Of a stretch of 64,000 nucleotides of DNA, positions 27,150 to 36,045 are shown one piece after another. Position 1 is the first letter of the stretch. Each line of letters opens with the position of its first letter. The DNA is taken from contig NZ_CP094974.1 of assembly GCF_022869805.1 (NCBI RefSeq), forward strand, positions 3,596,001-3,660,000, written 5' to 3'. A program made the position numbers and the translations under genes. Under the pieces are notes generated by a model that saw only the letters and a list, made by a program, of their open reading frames with translations, did not search any database and had not been told where the DNA came from. The stretch is from Halosolutus halophilus (GTDB taxonomy: Archaea > Halobacteriota > Halobacteria > Halobacteriales > Natrialbaceae).

Positions 27150-28241
27150 TCAGATTCGCTGTGAGACTTTTTTCGCGACGGCGAGAGCGCCCTGGTCCCA
27201 CGCGACGCGGTGGTCGAGACCGGTCTCGTCGGCCTCCTCGTCGGCGTCGTAATTCTCGAGGTACCACCTGTACGTCTCCACGAGCGCCTCCTGGTTGGAG
27301 TACTCGGGCTCCCAGCCGAGGCCTTTCAGTTTCTCGACGGAGACGTAGGAGTCCTCGTGGGCCGTCTCGTAGACCCACGGGTACAGCGGGGAGAGGTTCA
27401 GTTTCTCCAGTACGCGGAGGACCGCGACCGTGAGGAAGGCGGGCGTCCCGATCGTTCGCTTGCCCGTCTCCGCGTAGTCGATCGGCGCCTGGAAATCCTC
27501 CTTCATCGTGCCGAACTCGTCGGCACCGACGTTGAACGTGTCGTTGACCGCTTCCTCGTCTCCGGTGAGCAGCAGTTCGACGGCGGTAACGAGGTCGTGG
27601 ACGTGCAACAGCTGATAGCGGTTGTTCCCCCAGCCGACGAGCGGGACGTTCGCGCCGTCTTCGATCCAGTCGAACAGCACCTGAAACACGCCGAGTCGCT
27701 GCGGTCCGATGAACGTCTTCGGGCGGAGGATAGGGACGCACATTCCCATGCGGCGGAAGTCCTGACAGACCTTCTCGGCCTGGATCTTGGCCTCGCCGTA
27801 GGGTCCGACGCCGTCCAGGGGCGATTCCTCGGTGATGGGATGTTCGTCGTGGGTTCCGTACACCGCAGTCGAGGAGATGTAACAGACCCGATCGACGTCG
27901 CGCTCGTTCGCCGCCCAGAGCACGTTTCGCGTTCCGTCGATGGTCGTCTCGCGGATGCGATCGGCGTCCCACAGCGGGAGCGCGGCTGCCGTGTGCACTA
28001 CGGAGGTGGCGCCGCTCTCCTCGAGCGCATCGGCTACGTCTCCCTCGCTCCGGACGTCCCCCTCGACGAAGTCGATGCCGTCCGTGTCGTCTTCCTCCTC
28101 GAAGGGCTTGAGGTCGAACGCGGTGACGTCCCACCCCTGGTCGCGGAAGTACTGGCACGTGTGAAGGCCGAGGAATCCGGTGCCTCCCGTGACGAGAACC
28201 GAGCCGCTCGCGTCGTCGCTTGCGCGCTCACTATCGCTCAT
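27150..28241 (-). CDS. NAD-dependent epimerase/dehydratase (extended SDR)
   Basis: A 363-residue extended short-chain dehydrogenase. The Rossmann motif is GGTGFLG at 19-25, with downstream SSTAVYG (S/T catalytic residue) and the catalytic pair Y148xxxK152 (YGEAK). An acidic residue follows strand 2 (AFDLKP), which favours NAD(H). The substrate pocket region (PLVGWGNNRYQLLHVHD) is typical for nucleotide-sugar or lipid-linked sugar epimerases and 3-beta-HSD-like enzymes. As first gene of a two-gene operon with a GT-C transferase, and close to a DPPR-synthase-like gene, it may epimerise or reduce a lipid-linked sugar. The ATG giving MSDSERAS is preferred over an upstream start. Confidence 0.85.
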   Translation of the reverse strand: MSDSERASDDASGSVLVTGGTGFLGLHTCQYFRDQGWDVTAFDLKPFEEEDDTDGIDFVEGDVRSEGDVADALEESGATSVVHTAAALPLWDADRIRETTIDGTRNVLWAANERDVDRVCYISSTAVYGTHDEHPITEESPLDGVGPYGEAKIQAEKVCQDFRRMGMCVPILRPKTFIGPQRLGVFQVLFDWIEDGANVPLVGWGNNRYQLLHVHDLVTAVELLLTGDEEAVNDTFNVGADEFGTMKEDFQAPIDYAETGKRTIGTPAFLTVAVLRVLEKLNLSPLYPWVYETAHEDSYVSVEKLKGLGWEPEYSNQEALVETYRWYLENYDADEEADETGLDHRVAWDQGALAVAKKVSQRI

Positions 28242-28731
28242 CGTGATATCAAACGGGACGTCAATACGGCGCCTCAATAGTGTATCGGCGTTTAGCGGGG
28301 CTTGTACTGGCCGGATTCTCTTTATACAACGCCGAAACTGAGGACGTGGTGGTGCAATCGAACGAGCGTCGAGTTCGCAACGAGCAATCGTTTTCGATCG
28401 TGAAATCGTGGAATTCGCCCGCTAGCGGGGCAGTGGTTCGAACTGCAATGGTACGTTACTTTACTGGTCTTCCCGACCAGCCCCAGTTGCTCGAGTAAGC
28501 GGTTCTTGGGAGTAGCACACGGCAGATGCGTGGCATTCGAAGGGGGGTATCACACCCCGCCCGCTCGGTTTCTCTTCTCGAAACGAATCATCCGACCGAC
28601 CAGTAGTACCGCCTTCAGTTCGGACGAACGATCGCTGGTCACCCGTTGCCGGTTAGCGTACCCGTATAACCGTAAATCGATCACAAGCAAGCCGGATCTT
28701 TTTGCTGTCCTGTGTGGGGCGATAGAGACAG
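28242..28731. other. Divergent intergenic region inside the glycan cluster
   Basis: About 490 bp between divergent SDR and UbiA genes. It has lower GC than its flanks and includes CTTTATAC near 28319 and CGTATAACC near 28660, candidate TATA elements. A 72-codon open frame from 28280 has poor codon bias and no family resemblance, so it is not called. The length would accommodate regulation of both halves of the cluster. Confidence 0.45.
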
Positions 28732-29646
28732 ATGGCCCGCGCCTACCCCGACCAGAGTCGGTTCGTGGTGACCGTCTCCGGCCTGGTAAAGGAGATGCGC
28801 CCCTGGCAGTGGTACAAGCAGAGCGTTCTGCTCCTGGGGCTCGTCTTCTCCAAGAGTCTGTTCGATCCGGTCGCCGTCACAAACGTCGCCCTCGGGATCG
28901 TCGCCTTCTGTGCCGTTGCGGGCACGACGTACATCGGCAACGACATCCTCGACGTCGAGGAGGACCGAAATCACCCCCGGAAGAAACACCGACCCATCGC
29001 CAGCGGACAGGTATCGGTCCCCGTAGCGGTGACGTTCGCGTTCGTGCTCTTCGTCGGCGGACTCGCACTCTCCTGGTACATCGGCCCGCTGTTCCTCCTC
29101 GTCGTCCTCACCTACCTCGGCCAGAACGCGTTCTACTCCTCGTTTCTGAAGGAGATCGTCATCGTCGACGTGATGGTCATCGCGATCGGGTTCGTCCTGC
29201 GGGCGATCGCGGGCGTCGTCGCCATCGACGTCTACCTGAGCCCCTGGCTCGTCGTCTGTACGTTCCTCGGGGCGCTCATGCTCGCGCTCGGGAAGCGCCG
29301 CCACGAGATGGCCGTCAGTAACGATCCGGCCGCGTCGCGCTCTACCCTCGCCGAGTACACCGAAGAGACGCTCGACCAGTTACTCGTCGTCGTACTCGCC
29401 GCGCTGGTCGTCTCCTACTCGCTCTACACGTTCTTCCGGGGCGGATTGTGGATGATGTCCACGCTCCCGTTCGCCTTTTTCGCCGCCTTCCGCTATCACT
29501 TCCTCGCCCACACGCAGAACCTGGGCGGCGACCCAAAGTTCCTCTTCGGTGATCGACCGTTTCTCATCAATCTCGTCGTCTGGGGCCTTCTCATCGTCGC
29601 GGTCCTTTACGAGGTTCCGGCCCGACTACTCGGAATGATCGCGTGA
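28732..29646 (+). CDS. UbiA-family prenyltransferase, decaprenyl-phosphate phosphoribosyltransferase-like (DPPR synthase)
   Basis: A 304-residue UbiA-superfamily membrane enzyme with about nine TMs. The first Asp-rich motif is the DPPR-synthase form NDILDVEEDRNHPRKKHRP (70-88). The second conserved block is GKRRHE at 187-192, which in this branch replaces the usual second Asp-rich motif. DPPR synthases attach 5-phosphoribose from PRPP to a polyprenyl phosphate, and the mycobacterial enzyme begins arabinan donor synthesis. The opening RPWQWYKQS also fits. The following PHP gene begins 31 nt downstream and the flippase-like gene after that, suggesting a three-gene operon. Confidence 0.85.
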   Translation: MARAYPDQSRFVVTVSGLVKEMRPWQWYKQSVLLLGLVFSKSLFDPVAVTNVALGIVAFCAVAGTTYIGNDILDVEEDRNHPRKKHRPIASGQVSVPVAVTFAFVLFVGGLALSWYIGPLFLLVVLTYLGQNAFYSSFLKEIVIVDVMVIAIGFVLRAIAGVVAIDVYLSPWLVVCTFLGALMLALGKRRHEMAVSNDPAASRSTLAEYTEETLDQLLVVVLAALVVSYSLYTFFRGGLWMMSTLPFAFFAAFRYHFLAHTQNLGGDPKFLFGDRPFLINLVVWGLLIVAVLYEVPARLLGMIA

Positions 29647-29677
29647 CTCCCTCACACCACTCCGCATCGAGACGAGC

Positions 29678-30364
29678 ATGACACGACGATACGATCTCCA
29701 GGTGCACACGGACGCTTCGCCCTGCTCGAGCGCGTCCCCCGATCGCGTGGCGGCGGCAGCGGCCGACGCCGGACTCGACGGGATCGCCGTCACCGACCAC
29801 GACACGCTCGCCAACGTCGACGCCGTTCGGGACGCCGCACCCGACGATCTCGACGTGGTCCCCGCAGTCGAGGTGACGACGACCGAGGGGCACCTCCTGG
29901 CACTCGACGTCGCGGAGGCGCCGCCCCAGACTGATCCGCTGACGGTGGTCGACCACGTCCACGAGCAGGGGGGCGTCGCCGTCCTCTCGCACCCGTTCGA
30001 CACCCTTCGACAGTACTACGAGACGGACCTCGACGCCCTCGCAGACGCCGTCGACGGGGTCGAAGCGGTGAACTCCCGCTGCGTCCGCTCCCGGTTCAAC
30101 GAGCGCGCGGCGGCGTTTGCGGCCGCCCACGACCTGGCGGTGACCGGCGGGAGCGACGCTCACTTCCCGATGGAAGTCGGCCGCGCGTACACCAGCGTCG
30201 AGGGCGACGGGGCGCTCGCGGACGCCGTCCGCGACGGGTGCGTGCGGCCGAGCGGTCGCGGACGGTACCTCACGGGGCACGTCGCGACGAAATTCCACCA
30301 GTTCCGCACCGCCACCAGTCGCGCGGTCACGAGCCTTACCTCGGGGGGATTCCTGCGGCGATGA
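29678..30364 (+). CDS. PHP-domain phosphoesterase
   Basis: A 228-residue metal-dependent phosphoesterase of the polymerase-and-histidinol-phosphatase fold. Motifs seen in order are DLQVHTDASPCS (first metal motif, with Q8 in place of the first His of the usual HxH), AVTDHDT (38-43), AVEVTTTEGHLLAL, SHPFDT and GGSDAHFP. The TrpH-like arrangement suggests hydrolysis of a small phosphate ester. Its place between a DPPR-synthase-like gene and a flippase-like gene makes a sugar 5-phosphate on a lipid carrier an attractive but unproven substrate. Its stop codon overlaps the next ATG (ATGA), indicating translational coupling. Confidence 0.82.
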   Translation: MTRRYDLQVHTDASPCSSASPDRVAAAAADAGLDGIAVTDHDTLANVDAVRDAAPDDLDVVPAVEVTTTEGHLLALDVAEAPPQTDPLTVVDHVHEQGGVAVLSHPFDTLRQYYETDLDALADAVDGVEAVNSRCVRSRFNERAAAFAAAHDLAVTGGSDAHFPMEVGRAYTSVEGDGALADAVRDGCVRPSGRGRYLTGHVATKFHQFRTATSRAVTSLTSGGFLRR

Positions 30365-31326
30365 GCGACTACGGCGAGACCATCGTCGATCGCGGCCGGG
30401 CGGTCGTCCGCGACCACGGCGTCTGGCTGACGGCGCTGCTCTCGGTCGTCGTCTTCCTCGGCCTCGCAGTCTACGCGGACGTCGGCGACGTGACGAGCGC
30501 CCTCGCCACCGTGGACTGGCGGACGTTCGGGGCCGTCATCGGCCTGACGACCGTCGGCTACGGCTTCCGCTTTGCCAAGTGGCACTATTACCTCCGGCAT
30601 CTGGAGATGGACGTCCCGCTCGACGCGAGCGCCATCGCCTTCTTCAGCGGCCTGATGATGGTCGTCACGCCTGGGAAAGCCGGCGAGATCTGGAAGGCGT
30701 GGTTCCTCCGGGACAAACGCGGCGTGCCCGCGAGCAAGACCACCTCCGTCGTCGGCGCCGAGCGCATCACGGACCTCATCGCGCTCGGTACGATGGCCGC
30801 GCTCGGGTTGCTGATCTACAGCCGATCGTCGATCCCCATTGTCGTCGTCCTCGGCGCCATCGTGGCCGGTATCGGCCTGCTCCAGTGGCGACGGGCGAGT
30901 CTAGCAATCCTCGGACGACTCGAGTTGCTCCCGGTCGTCGGCGACTACGCCGCCGAACTGGAGCAGTTCTACGAGAGCGCGTACCGCCTGTTCCAGTTCC
31001 GCCCGCTGGTCGTCTCGACGCTGTTCAGCCTCGCGGCGTGGGGACTGGAGGGCGTCGCGCTCTGGCTGGTACTCGACGGCTTCGGCGTCGAGGCGGGCGT
31101 CGTAATCGGCCTGTTCGTCTTCGGTCTCGGATCGGTCGTCGGCGCGGTATCGATGCTCCCCGGAGGGATCGCGGCGGCGGAGGCGTCGATGGTCGGCGTG
31201 CTACTCACGTTCGGCTATCCAGAAGCCGTCGCGGCCGCCGCCACGATCGTAATCCGCGTAGGGACGCTGTGGTACGCCGCAGCGCTCGGCACGGCGGTGT
31301 TTCTCACGTACAAGGCGACTCGGTGA
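30361..31326 (+). CDS. Flippase-like membrane protein (LPG synthase TM / UPF0104 family)
   Basis: A 321-residue polytopic protein with about eight TMs. It contains the family blocks YGFRFAKWHYYLRHL, MMVVTPGKAGEIWKAWFL and, late, LGSVVGAVSMLPGGIAAAE. The family (lysylphosphatidylglycerol-synthase TM domain, AglD-C-terminal-like) is often linked to flipping or modifying lipid-linked sugars. The soluble synthase domain of MprF is absent. The ATG overlaps the PHP stop codon by four bases, so both are translated from one mRNA. In this cluster the likely role is handling of polyprenyl-phosphate sugars across the membrane, as an inference. Confidence 0.85.
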   Translation: MSDYGETIVDRGRAVVRDHGVWLTALLSVVVFLGLAVYADVGDVTSALATVDWRTFGAVIGLTTVGYGFRFAKWHYYLRHLEMDVPLDASAIAFFSGLMMVVTPGKAGEIWKAWFLRDKRGVPASKTTSVVGAERITDLIALGTMAALGLLIYSRSSIPIVVVLGAIVAGIGLLQWRRASLAILGRLELLPVVGDYAAELEQFYESAYRLFQFRPLVVSTLFSLAAWGLEGVALWLVLDGFGVEAGVVIGLFVFGLGSVVGAVSMLPGGIAAAEASMVGVLLTFGYPEAVAAAATIVIRVGTLWYAAALGTAVFLTYKATR

Positions 31327-31420
31327 GCGATCCGCTCCAGCATCGACCAACGTGAACGCGTCGAGACCGAGTCCGGACCGAGATCGGAGCGATCGGAACC
31401 GCAGGCGATCCCCGTCCTGA

Positions 31421-32725
31421 TCACCGACCGCCGTTGATCCGGCGCCAGCCGAAGATACCCCCCTCCGCACAGAGCCACAGCGCCCCGAGGGCGATGCCGA
31501 CGACGTGTAACACCTGCGGGAGGTGCATCCACGTCGGGAAGACGTACTGGGCCATGCCCTCCCACTTCCGAATCGTCGACTCGAGGGGGCCGGGCTCGCC
31601 GTCGACCGCGGTCAGTTCGTCCCCCGGTGGGACGTCCGATCGTTCGTCGACCCCGATGCGATCGGCCTCGTACGGCAGCGGAATGACCTTCCCATCGAGA
31701 TCGTCGAACTGCCAGACGATCTCGCCGTCTGGATCGACCTCGAGCACGCGGTTGTTCCGGGAATCGGTGATGAGCGTGTTCCCGTTGGGCAGTCGGTCGG
31801 CGTCCCGGGGCCACTGGAGGCGCTCGCTCGAGGGGCCGGTGTAGCGCCAGACGCGCGATTCGGAATCGACCTCGAGTTCGACGATGCGGTCGTTCCCGCT
31901 GTCGGCGACGACCATCGTCCCCTCGGATTCGATGCGGTGGGGATTGTGCTGTCGTTCGAGCGTGCTGTGGTTCCCCGGCTCGCCGACGACGTCGACGACC
32001 TCGTCGGTCTCGGGATCGACCTCGACGATCACGTCGAAATTGCGGATGCTCATCTGGAAGTTGCCGTTCTCCAGTCGATCGATGTCGTTCGCGTGCGTCC
32101 AGTCGTCGTGTTCCCCGTCCTTCTCGGGACCGCCGTACTCCTCGTAAAACGGCGTGCCGGGCGTCAGGTGATCCTCTGCTTGCCACTCCCAGGTGATCTC
32201 ACCGTCGCGGTCGACGGTGAACGCGCGATCGTTCCCCATGTCGACGATCGCCGTCTCGCCGTTCTCGAGGCGCTCGAAGTCGTGGACCTCGTGGTCGGCG
32301 ATGAACTCGTCGTACCAGTCGTACTCCCAGACGACCTCCTTCGACTCCTTGTCGATCTCGACGACTCGATTGTGGACGCAGTGATCGTCCTCCTCCTCGT
32401 ACTCGAGGTACTCATCGTCGCAGTCTTCGGCGGGCGTCCTGACGGCGACGGCCGCGAGCACCGTCCCCTCGTCGAGCTGTTCGACGCCGAACACCCGCGA
32501 GTCCGGCACCGACCACTCCCAGGCGACCTCGCCGTCGGGCGTCAGCTCGACAACTCGGCCGTTGTCGTTGTACGAATGGACGCCGACGAGCGTGTTCCCG
32601 GGGTACTTCTCGTCGTCGGTTACGACTCTCGGATCGCGATCGACAACGGCCGCCTGGACGCCGAGTGACACGATCAGGAGGACGATGACGACCGAAGCGA
32701 CGGTGACGCGAGTTTGCTGGTTCAT
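31421..32725 (-). CDS. Arylsulfotransferase (ASST)-family protein, membrane-anchored
   Basis: A 434-residue protein with an N-terminal TM/signal anchor (about 7-27), a beta-propeller domain and a C-terminal TM near VVGIALGALWLCAEGG. The propeller blades carry repeated G-E-I/V-x-W-E-W/Q-F signatures (GEVAWEWS, GEITWEWQ, GEIVWQFD) and the family histidine regions DWTHANDIDRLENGNF and NPHRIESEG. ASST enzymes move sulfate between phenolic or other donors and acceptors outside the cytoplasm. With a surface-glycan cluster next door, sulfation of a glycan or lipid is possible. A purely structural propeller role cannot be excluded. Confidence 0.8.
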   Translation of the reverse strand: MNQQTRVTVASVVIVLLIVSLGVQAAVVDRDPRVVTDDEKYPGNTLVGVHSYNDNGRVVELTPDGEVAWEWSVPDSRVFGVEQLDEGTVLAAVAVRTPAEDCDDEYLEYEEEDDHCVHNRVVEIDKESKEVVWEYDWYDEFIADHEVHDFERLENGETAIVDMGNDRAFTVDRDGEITWEWQAEDHLTPGTPFYEEYGGPEKDGEHDDWTHANDIDRLENGNFQMSIRNFDVIVEVDPETDEVVDVVGEPGNHSTLERQHNPHRIESEGTMVVADSGNDRIVELEVDSESRVWRYTGPSSERLQWPRDADRLPNGNTLITDSRNNRVLEVDPDGEIVWQFDDLDGKVIPLPYEADRIGVDERSDVPPGDELTAVDGEPGPLESTIRKWEGMAQYVFPTWMHLPQVLHVVGIALGALWLCAEGGIFGWRRINGGR

Positions 32726-33420
32726 ACGGACACTGGTCAGTTAGATCGGTTGAGGAACGAGCAAGTCGGAGAGTTCAGGTGATCGTCCAGCACACAGACC
32801 TGATCGGCGAGAGCTACAAGACGGAAAGAAATTAATCTAGGGCATGCGAGCGGACGGCGACGCCCAGCAGGGCGTTTGCCGTCCGACTCCACGCGACCGG
32901 TCGGTCACTTCGAGAGGTACAGGATACTCAGCAGTTATCTGGTGGGAGACACTCTCATCGGGCGATTCGAGACTGGATTCCGAAACACATCCGAAGGCTT
33001 GCGGTTCAACAGAGCCGGAACTGAAAGTGAGAGACGGTGACCGCCCCGGTTCATCGCTCGAGCGCGAGGACGGTCACGTCGGCACGCCGGCGGGATCACC
33101 GACGATCCGACCGGCGAGAAGTGAACATGAGCGCACACCGGGAGGTGTGATCACAGGCCACAGCCACAAGGGTTGACTAACTTCGGATTCGCGTTCGGTT
33201 CGTCTGCACGTTCAGTCGGAATCACCTCACAACAGTATTGACTGTATGTCTGGTAATAAAGCTTATTGTGGAGACAAAACATGGATTTATCCGAGATTTA
33301 ATTATTGAATGACCCCTATTCTGGGCGAAGAATTGAGCATAACTCCAATACGAGTTCGGTGCGACTGAGACAAGTTGACATCCGCCCGATTTCGATCGCC
33401 GTGCGAGTCGATCGCGATAC
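32726..33420. other. Long intergenic region, AT-rich at its distal end
   Basis: Nearly 700 bp upstream of the arylsulfotransferase gene and downstream of the bat-type regulator gene. GC falls sharply at 33225-33310 (many TA steps, TAATAAAGC, TTTAATTATTG). A GGAAAGAAATTAATC patch lies near 32823. A 110-codon plus-strand frame at 32844-33176 has irregular codon use, many Arg/Ser/Thr residues and no recognisable domain, so it is not called. No tRNA, RNase P or transposase signature was seen. Confidence 0.5.
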
Positions 33421-35952
33421 TCAGTCGTCGGTCGCCGCCGTTCGTGTCGTGTCCGGTTCCTCGACGATTGCCGCGATCAGTTTCTGTTGTGCTGACCGGA
33501 GGTGTTCGTGGAAGGTCGCGGGCGAGACGTCCAGCGTGGTCGCGATCTCCTCGCCGGAACTGTTGCGAGGCCACTCGAAGTAGCCGGCGTAGTAGGCGGT
33601 CTCGAGGGCGCTGCGCTGCCGATCGGTCAACTCGTGAGCCAGGCGTGACTGCAGTTGTCCGATCGACGCGTTAGAGGGGGTGACCTGTCGACGGGCGATG
33701 GTTCGCACGCCGGGATAGACCTCCTCGATCGCGTCCGTGACGGCCCTGACGTTGGTGTCCTGGGGGAAGTGAAGCGTGGTGGTGTAGGTCCCGTCGTGGA
33801 TCGCAGCGGACTCGACGTAGCCGCCGTAGCCGTCGATGACCGAGAACATCGGCGGCGACGTGATCTCGAGTTCGAATCGGACCTCGTCGCCCGATTCGTC
33901 GAGCGCGGTGACGCGATCCCAGTGGGGAACGCACTCGACGAGTCGTTCGAAATCCGGGAACGTGTCGACCGACGTGGTGCCGTACTCGAGGTACTGTTCG
34001 TCCCCGATGCTGACGACGCGGTCGAACTGGACCGACTGGTCGGTCATCGAGGGGCCGTCGAAGAATTCGACCGCGTCGTCGATGACGAGTTCGAGTTCGA
34101 TCACCGTCTCGCCGAGCAGGACCCGTTTGCGCTCGCGCGCGGCGATCGCGTGGCCGAGGATCTCCCCGAGTTGGCCGACGACGGTTCGCTCTTCGTCGGT
34201 GAAGGCCCGGCTGCGAGCGCTGGTCACGCCGAGGACGCCGTACAGTGCGCCGTCGTGCGTGATCGGAACCGCGGCAACGGCCCGGTAGCCGTGTTTCCGG
34301 GCGTCCTCCTGCCAGGGTTCGAAGTCGGGGTCGGTGAGCACGTCGTTCGACACCTGGAGTTCCTGCGTCCGGACTGCCCGACCGAGCGGGCCCAGACCGG
34401 CGGGGTCGTCGGGATCGGTCGAGAGCGGAATCGACTCGAGATAGCCGTCGACGCCCGCCTCGACCCGCTCGAACACCGTTCCGTCGGTCGGGTCGACGGC
34501 GGCGACGAAGGCGAACTCGTAGGACGGCGATTCGGCGAGCGATTCGCAGATGACCCGCTCGAGGTCGGTCCTCGAGGAACCGGTGACGATCGCGTCGTTG
34601 AGGTCGTGCACGACGGTATGGACGTGATCGAGTGCGGTCAACCGTTCACGCTGTCGCTCGAGTTGGCGTTCCCGCGTGCGGGCCTCGGTGACGTCCCGGA
34701 GAATCGAGAGGTGGATCCCGGGGAGGACGTCGGCGACGGCGTTACACTCGACGACGCGTTCGTCGCCGTCGGGCCGGACCAGCGAGAACGAACCGCGGAA
34801 CCGGCCGGTGTCGAGAAACTCTTCCCACGCCGTTTCGACGTCGTGGTCGTCGTGAACGAACTCCATCAGCGATCGGCCCCGGAGCGCCGATCGGCTGGTG
34901 TCGAGCAGTTCGCAGGCGGCCGGGTTGGCGGCGACGATCTCGTCTTCGTCGCCGAGGAGGATCGCGTCGTGTGCGTCCTCGAAGACGGACCGGAACCGCT
35001 TGCCATCCGACTCGAGCCTGTGTTCGCGCACTCGCCACGGCGTTCGGTCGCATACGTGAACGGTGACGCCCGTCTCGTCGGGGTAGAGCCGCGCCTCGAT
35101 CCAGCCGTCGATCGGGGGGTGATACTCCTCGACCGCGATCGGCCGCTGGAGTTCCATCGCGCGTTCGTGGGCGGCCTGGAACAGCGCCGGGTCGTCGTCG
35201 CGCCCGTCCGCCGCACCGTCGAGGCCGAGCAGGTCACACGCCCGTTCGTTGACGTGCGTGTACTGCAGGTCCGCATCGAGCGCGTAGAACCCGTCCCCGA
35301 TGCGATCGATCGCCGTCGAAAGCGCCGCCCGGTGATCCTCGGCGGATCCGCCGATCGGGTCGTCGGTCTCCTGTTCGGGTACCCGTTCGTCGGCGGTCGT
35401 GTGCCCTCCCGCGACGGGACTCTCGGTAGCGTCGGAATCGATCGGAACGGTCGCGACGACCCACTCCGTTCCATCGTCGCGTTTGCTGACCTCCAACTGG
35501 TGCGTACACGGGACCTCTTCGCCGGTGTCGGTCCGGAGCGTGAGATCGAGCGTGGCGCGCGCACCGTTCGCTCGCCGTTCCGCGGTCCCGTCGTGGCTGT
35601 CACCCGCGGGTTCGTCTTCGCCCTCGGTTCCGACGTCGTTCCCTGCAGTTCCGGCGTCGCCGTCGGCCCGCGCCGTCCTCGCGGCCGTGCCATCGCGGAT
35701 CGTCTCCGTAAGCGTCCGAACCAGCGTCTCGACGCGATCCCCTCCAGCGTCGGAGTAGACGAGCGACACGTGTTCGTCCAGGAGGCGATCGGCTTCGTAG
35801 CCGGTCAGCGTGGCGAACGCCTCGTCGACGGCGACGAACCTGCAGCGGGAGTCGAGTTTGTAGGACGCCACGCTGGTATCCGACAGCGTCCCTCGTGCCG
35901 ACGGTGGCGTCCTCTGCCAGCCGGTGGCTGGCCACCGTCTGTCTGCTGTCAT
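33421..35952 (-). CDS. PAS/GAF sensor with bacterio-opsin-activator HTH (bat-type regulator)
   Basis: An 843-residue soluble sensor-regulator. It starts with PAS-like domains at about 25-90 (FVAVDEAFATLTGYEADRLL), 205-300 (QYTHVNERACDLLG) and 305-415 (VAANPAACELLDTSRSAL). A GAF domain at about 440-585 follows (SYEFAFVAAVD, then TSARSRAFTDEERTVVGQLG). The C-terminal bat domain ends in the HTH_10 helix-turn-helix (LTDRQRSALETAYYAGYFEW, then ATTLDVSPATFHEHL). This family includes Bat, the light/oxygen-responsive activator of bop in Halobacterium. Long insertions rich in Asp, Gly and Thr interrupt the first PAS. No opsin gene is nearby, so its regulon is unknown. The start at MTADRRW is the first ATG. 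Confidence 0.9.
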   Translation of the reverse strand: MTADRRWPATGWQRTPPSARGTLSDTSVASYKLDSRCRFVAVDEAFATLTGYEADRLLDEHVSLVYSDAGGDRVETLVRTLTETIRDGTAARTARADGDAGTAGNDVGTEGEDEPAGDSHDGTAERRANGARATLDLTLRTDTGEEVPCTHQLEVSKRDDGTEWVVATVPIDSDATESPVAGGHTTADERVPEQETDDPIGGSAEDHRAALSTAIDRIGDGFYALDADLQYTHVNERACDLLGLDGAADGRDDDPALFQAAHERAMELQRPIAVEEYHPPIDGWIEARLYPDETGVTVHVCDRTPWRVREHRLESDGKRFRSVFEDAHDAILLGDEDEIVAANPAACELLDTSRSALRGRSLMEFVHDDHDVETAWEEFLDTGRFRGSFSLVRPDGDERVVECNAVADVLPGIHLSILRDVTEARTRERQLERQRERLTALDHVHTVVHDLNDAIVTGSSRTDLERVICESLAESPSYEFAFVAAVDPTDGTVFERVEAGVDGYLESIPLSTDPDDPAGLGPLGRAVRTQELQVSNDVLTDPDFEPWQEDARKHGYRAVAAVPITHDGALYGVLGVTSARSRAFTDEERTVVGQLGEILGHAIAARERKRVLLGETVIELELVIDDAVEFFDGPSMTDQSVQFDRVVSIGDEQYLEYGTTSVDTFPDFERLVECVPHWDRVTALDESGDEVRFELEITSPPMFSVIDGYGGYVESAAIHDGTYTTTLHFPQDTNVRAVTDAIEEVYPGVRTIARRQVTPSNASIGQLQSRLAHELTDRQRSALETAYYAGYFEWPRNSSGEEIATTLDVSPATFHEHLRSAQQKLIAAIVEEPDTTRTAATDD

Positions 35953-36045
35953 GACCGTTCACAAACGGTCGTCATGGATAAGCGTACCGGGCAACGATAC
36001 CGATCCGGTCGAAATCAGGGTCCAGACGGGATCTGGTGCAGTTCG

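Noticed and set aside
28280-28498. A 72-codon frame in the divergent interval of the glycan cluster
   Set aside because: Weak codon bias, overlaps likely promoter sequence and shows no family resemblance.
32844-33176. A 110-codon plus-strand frame in the long intergenic region
   Set aside because: Irregular codon use, no domain or promoter, and composition unlike neighbouring genes.
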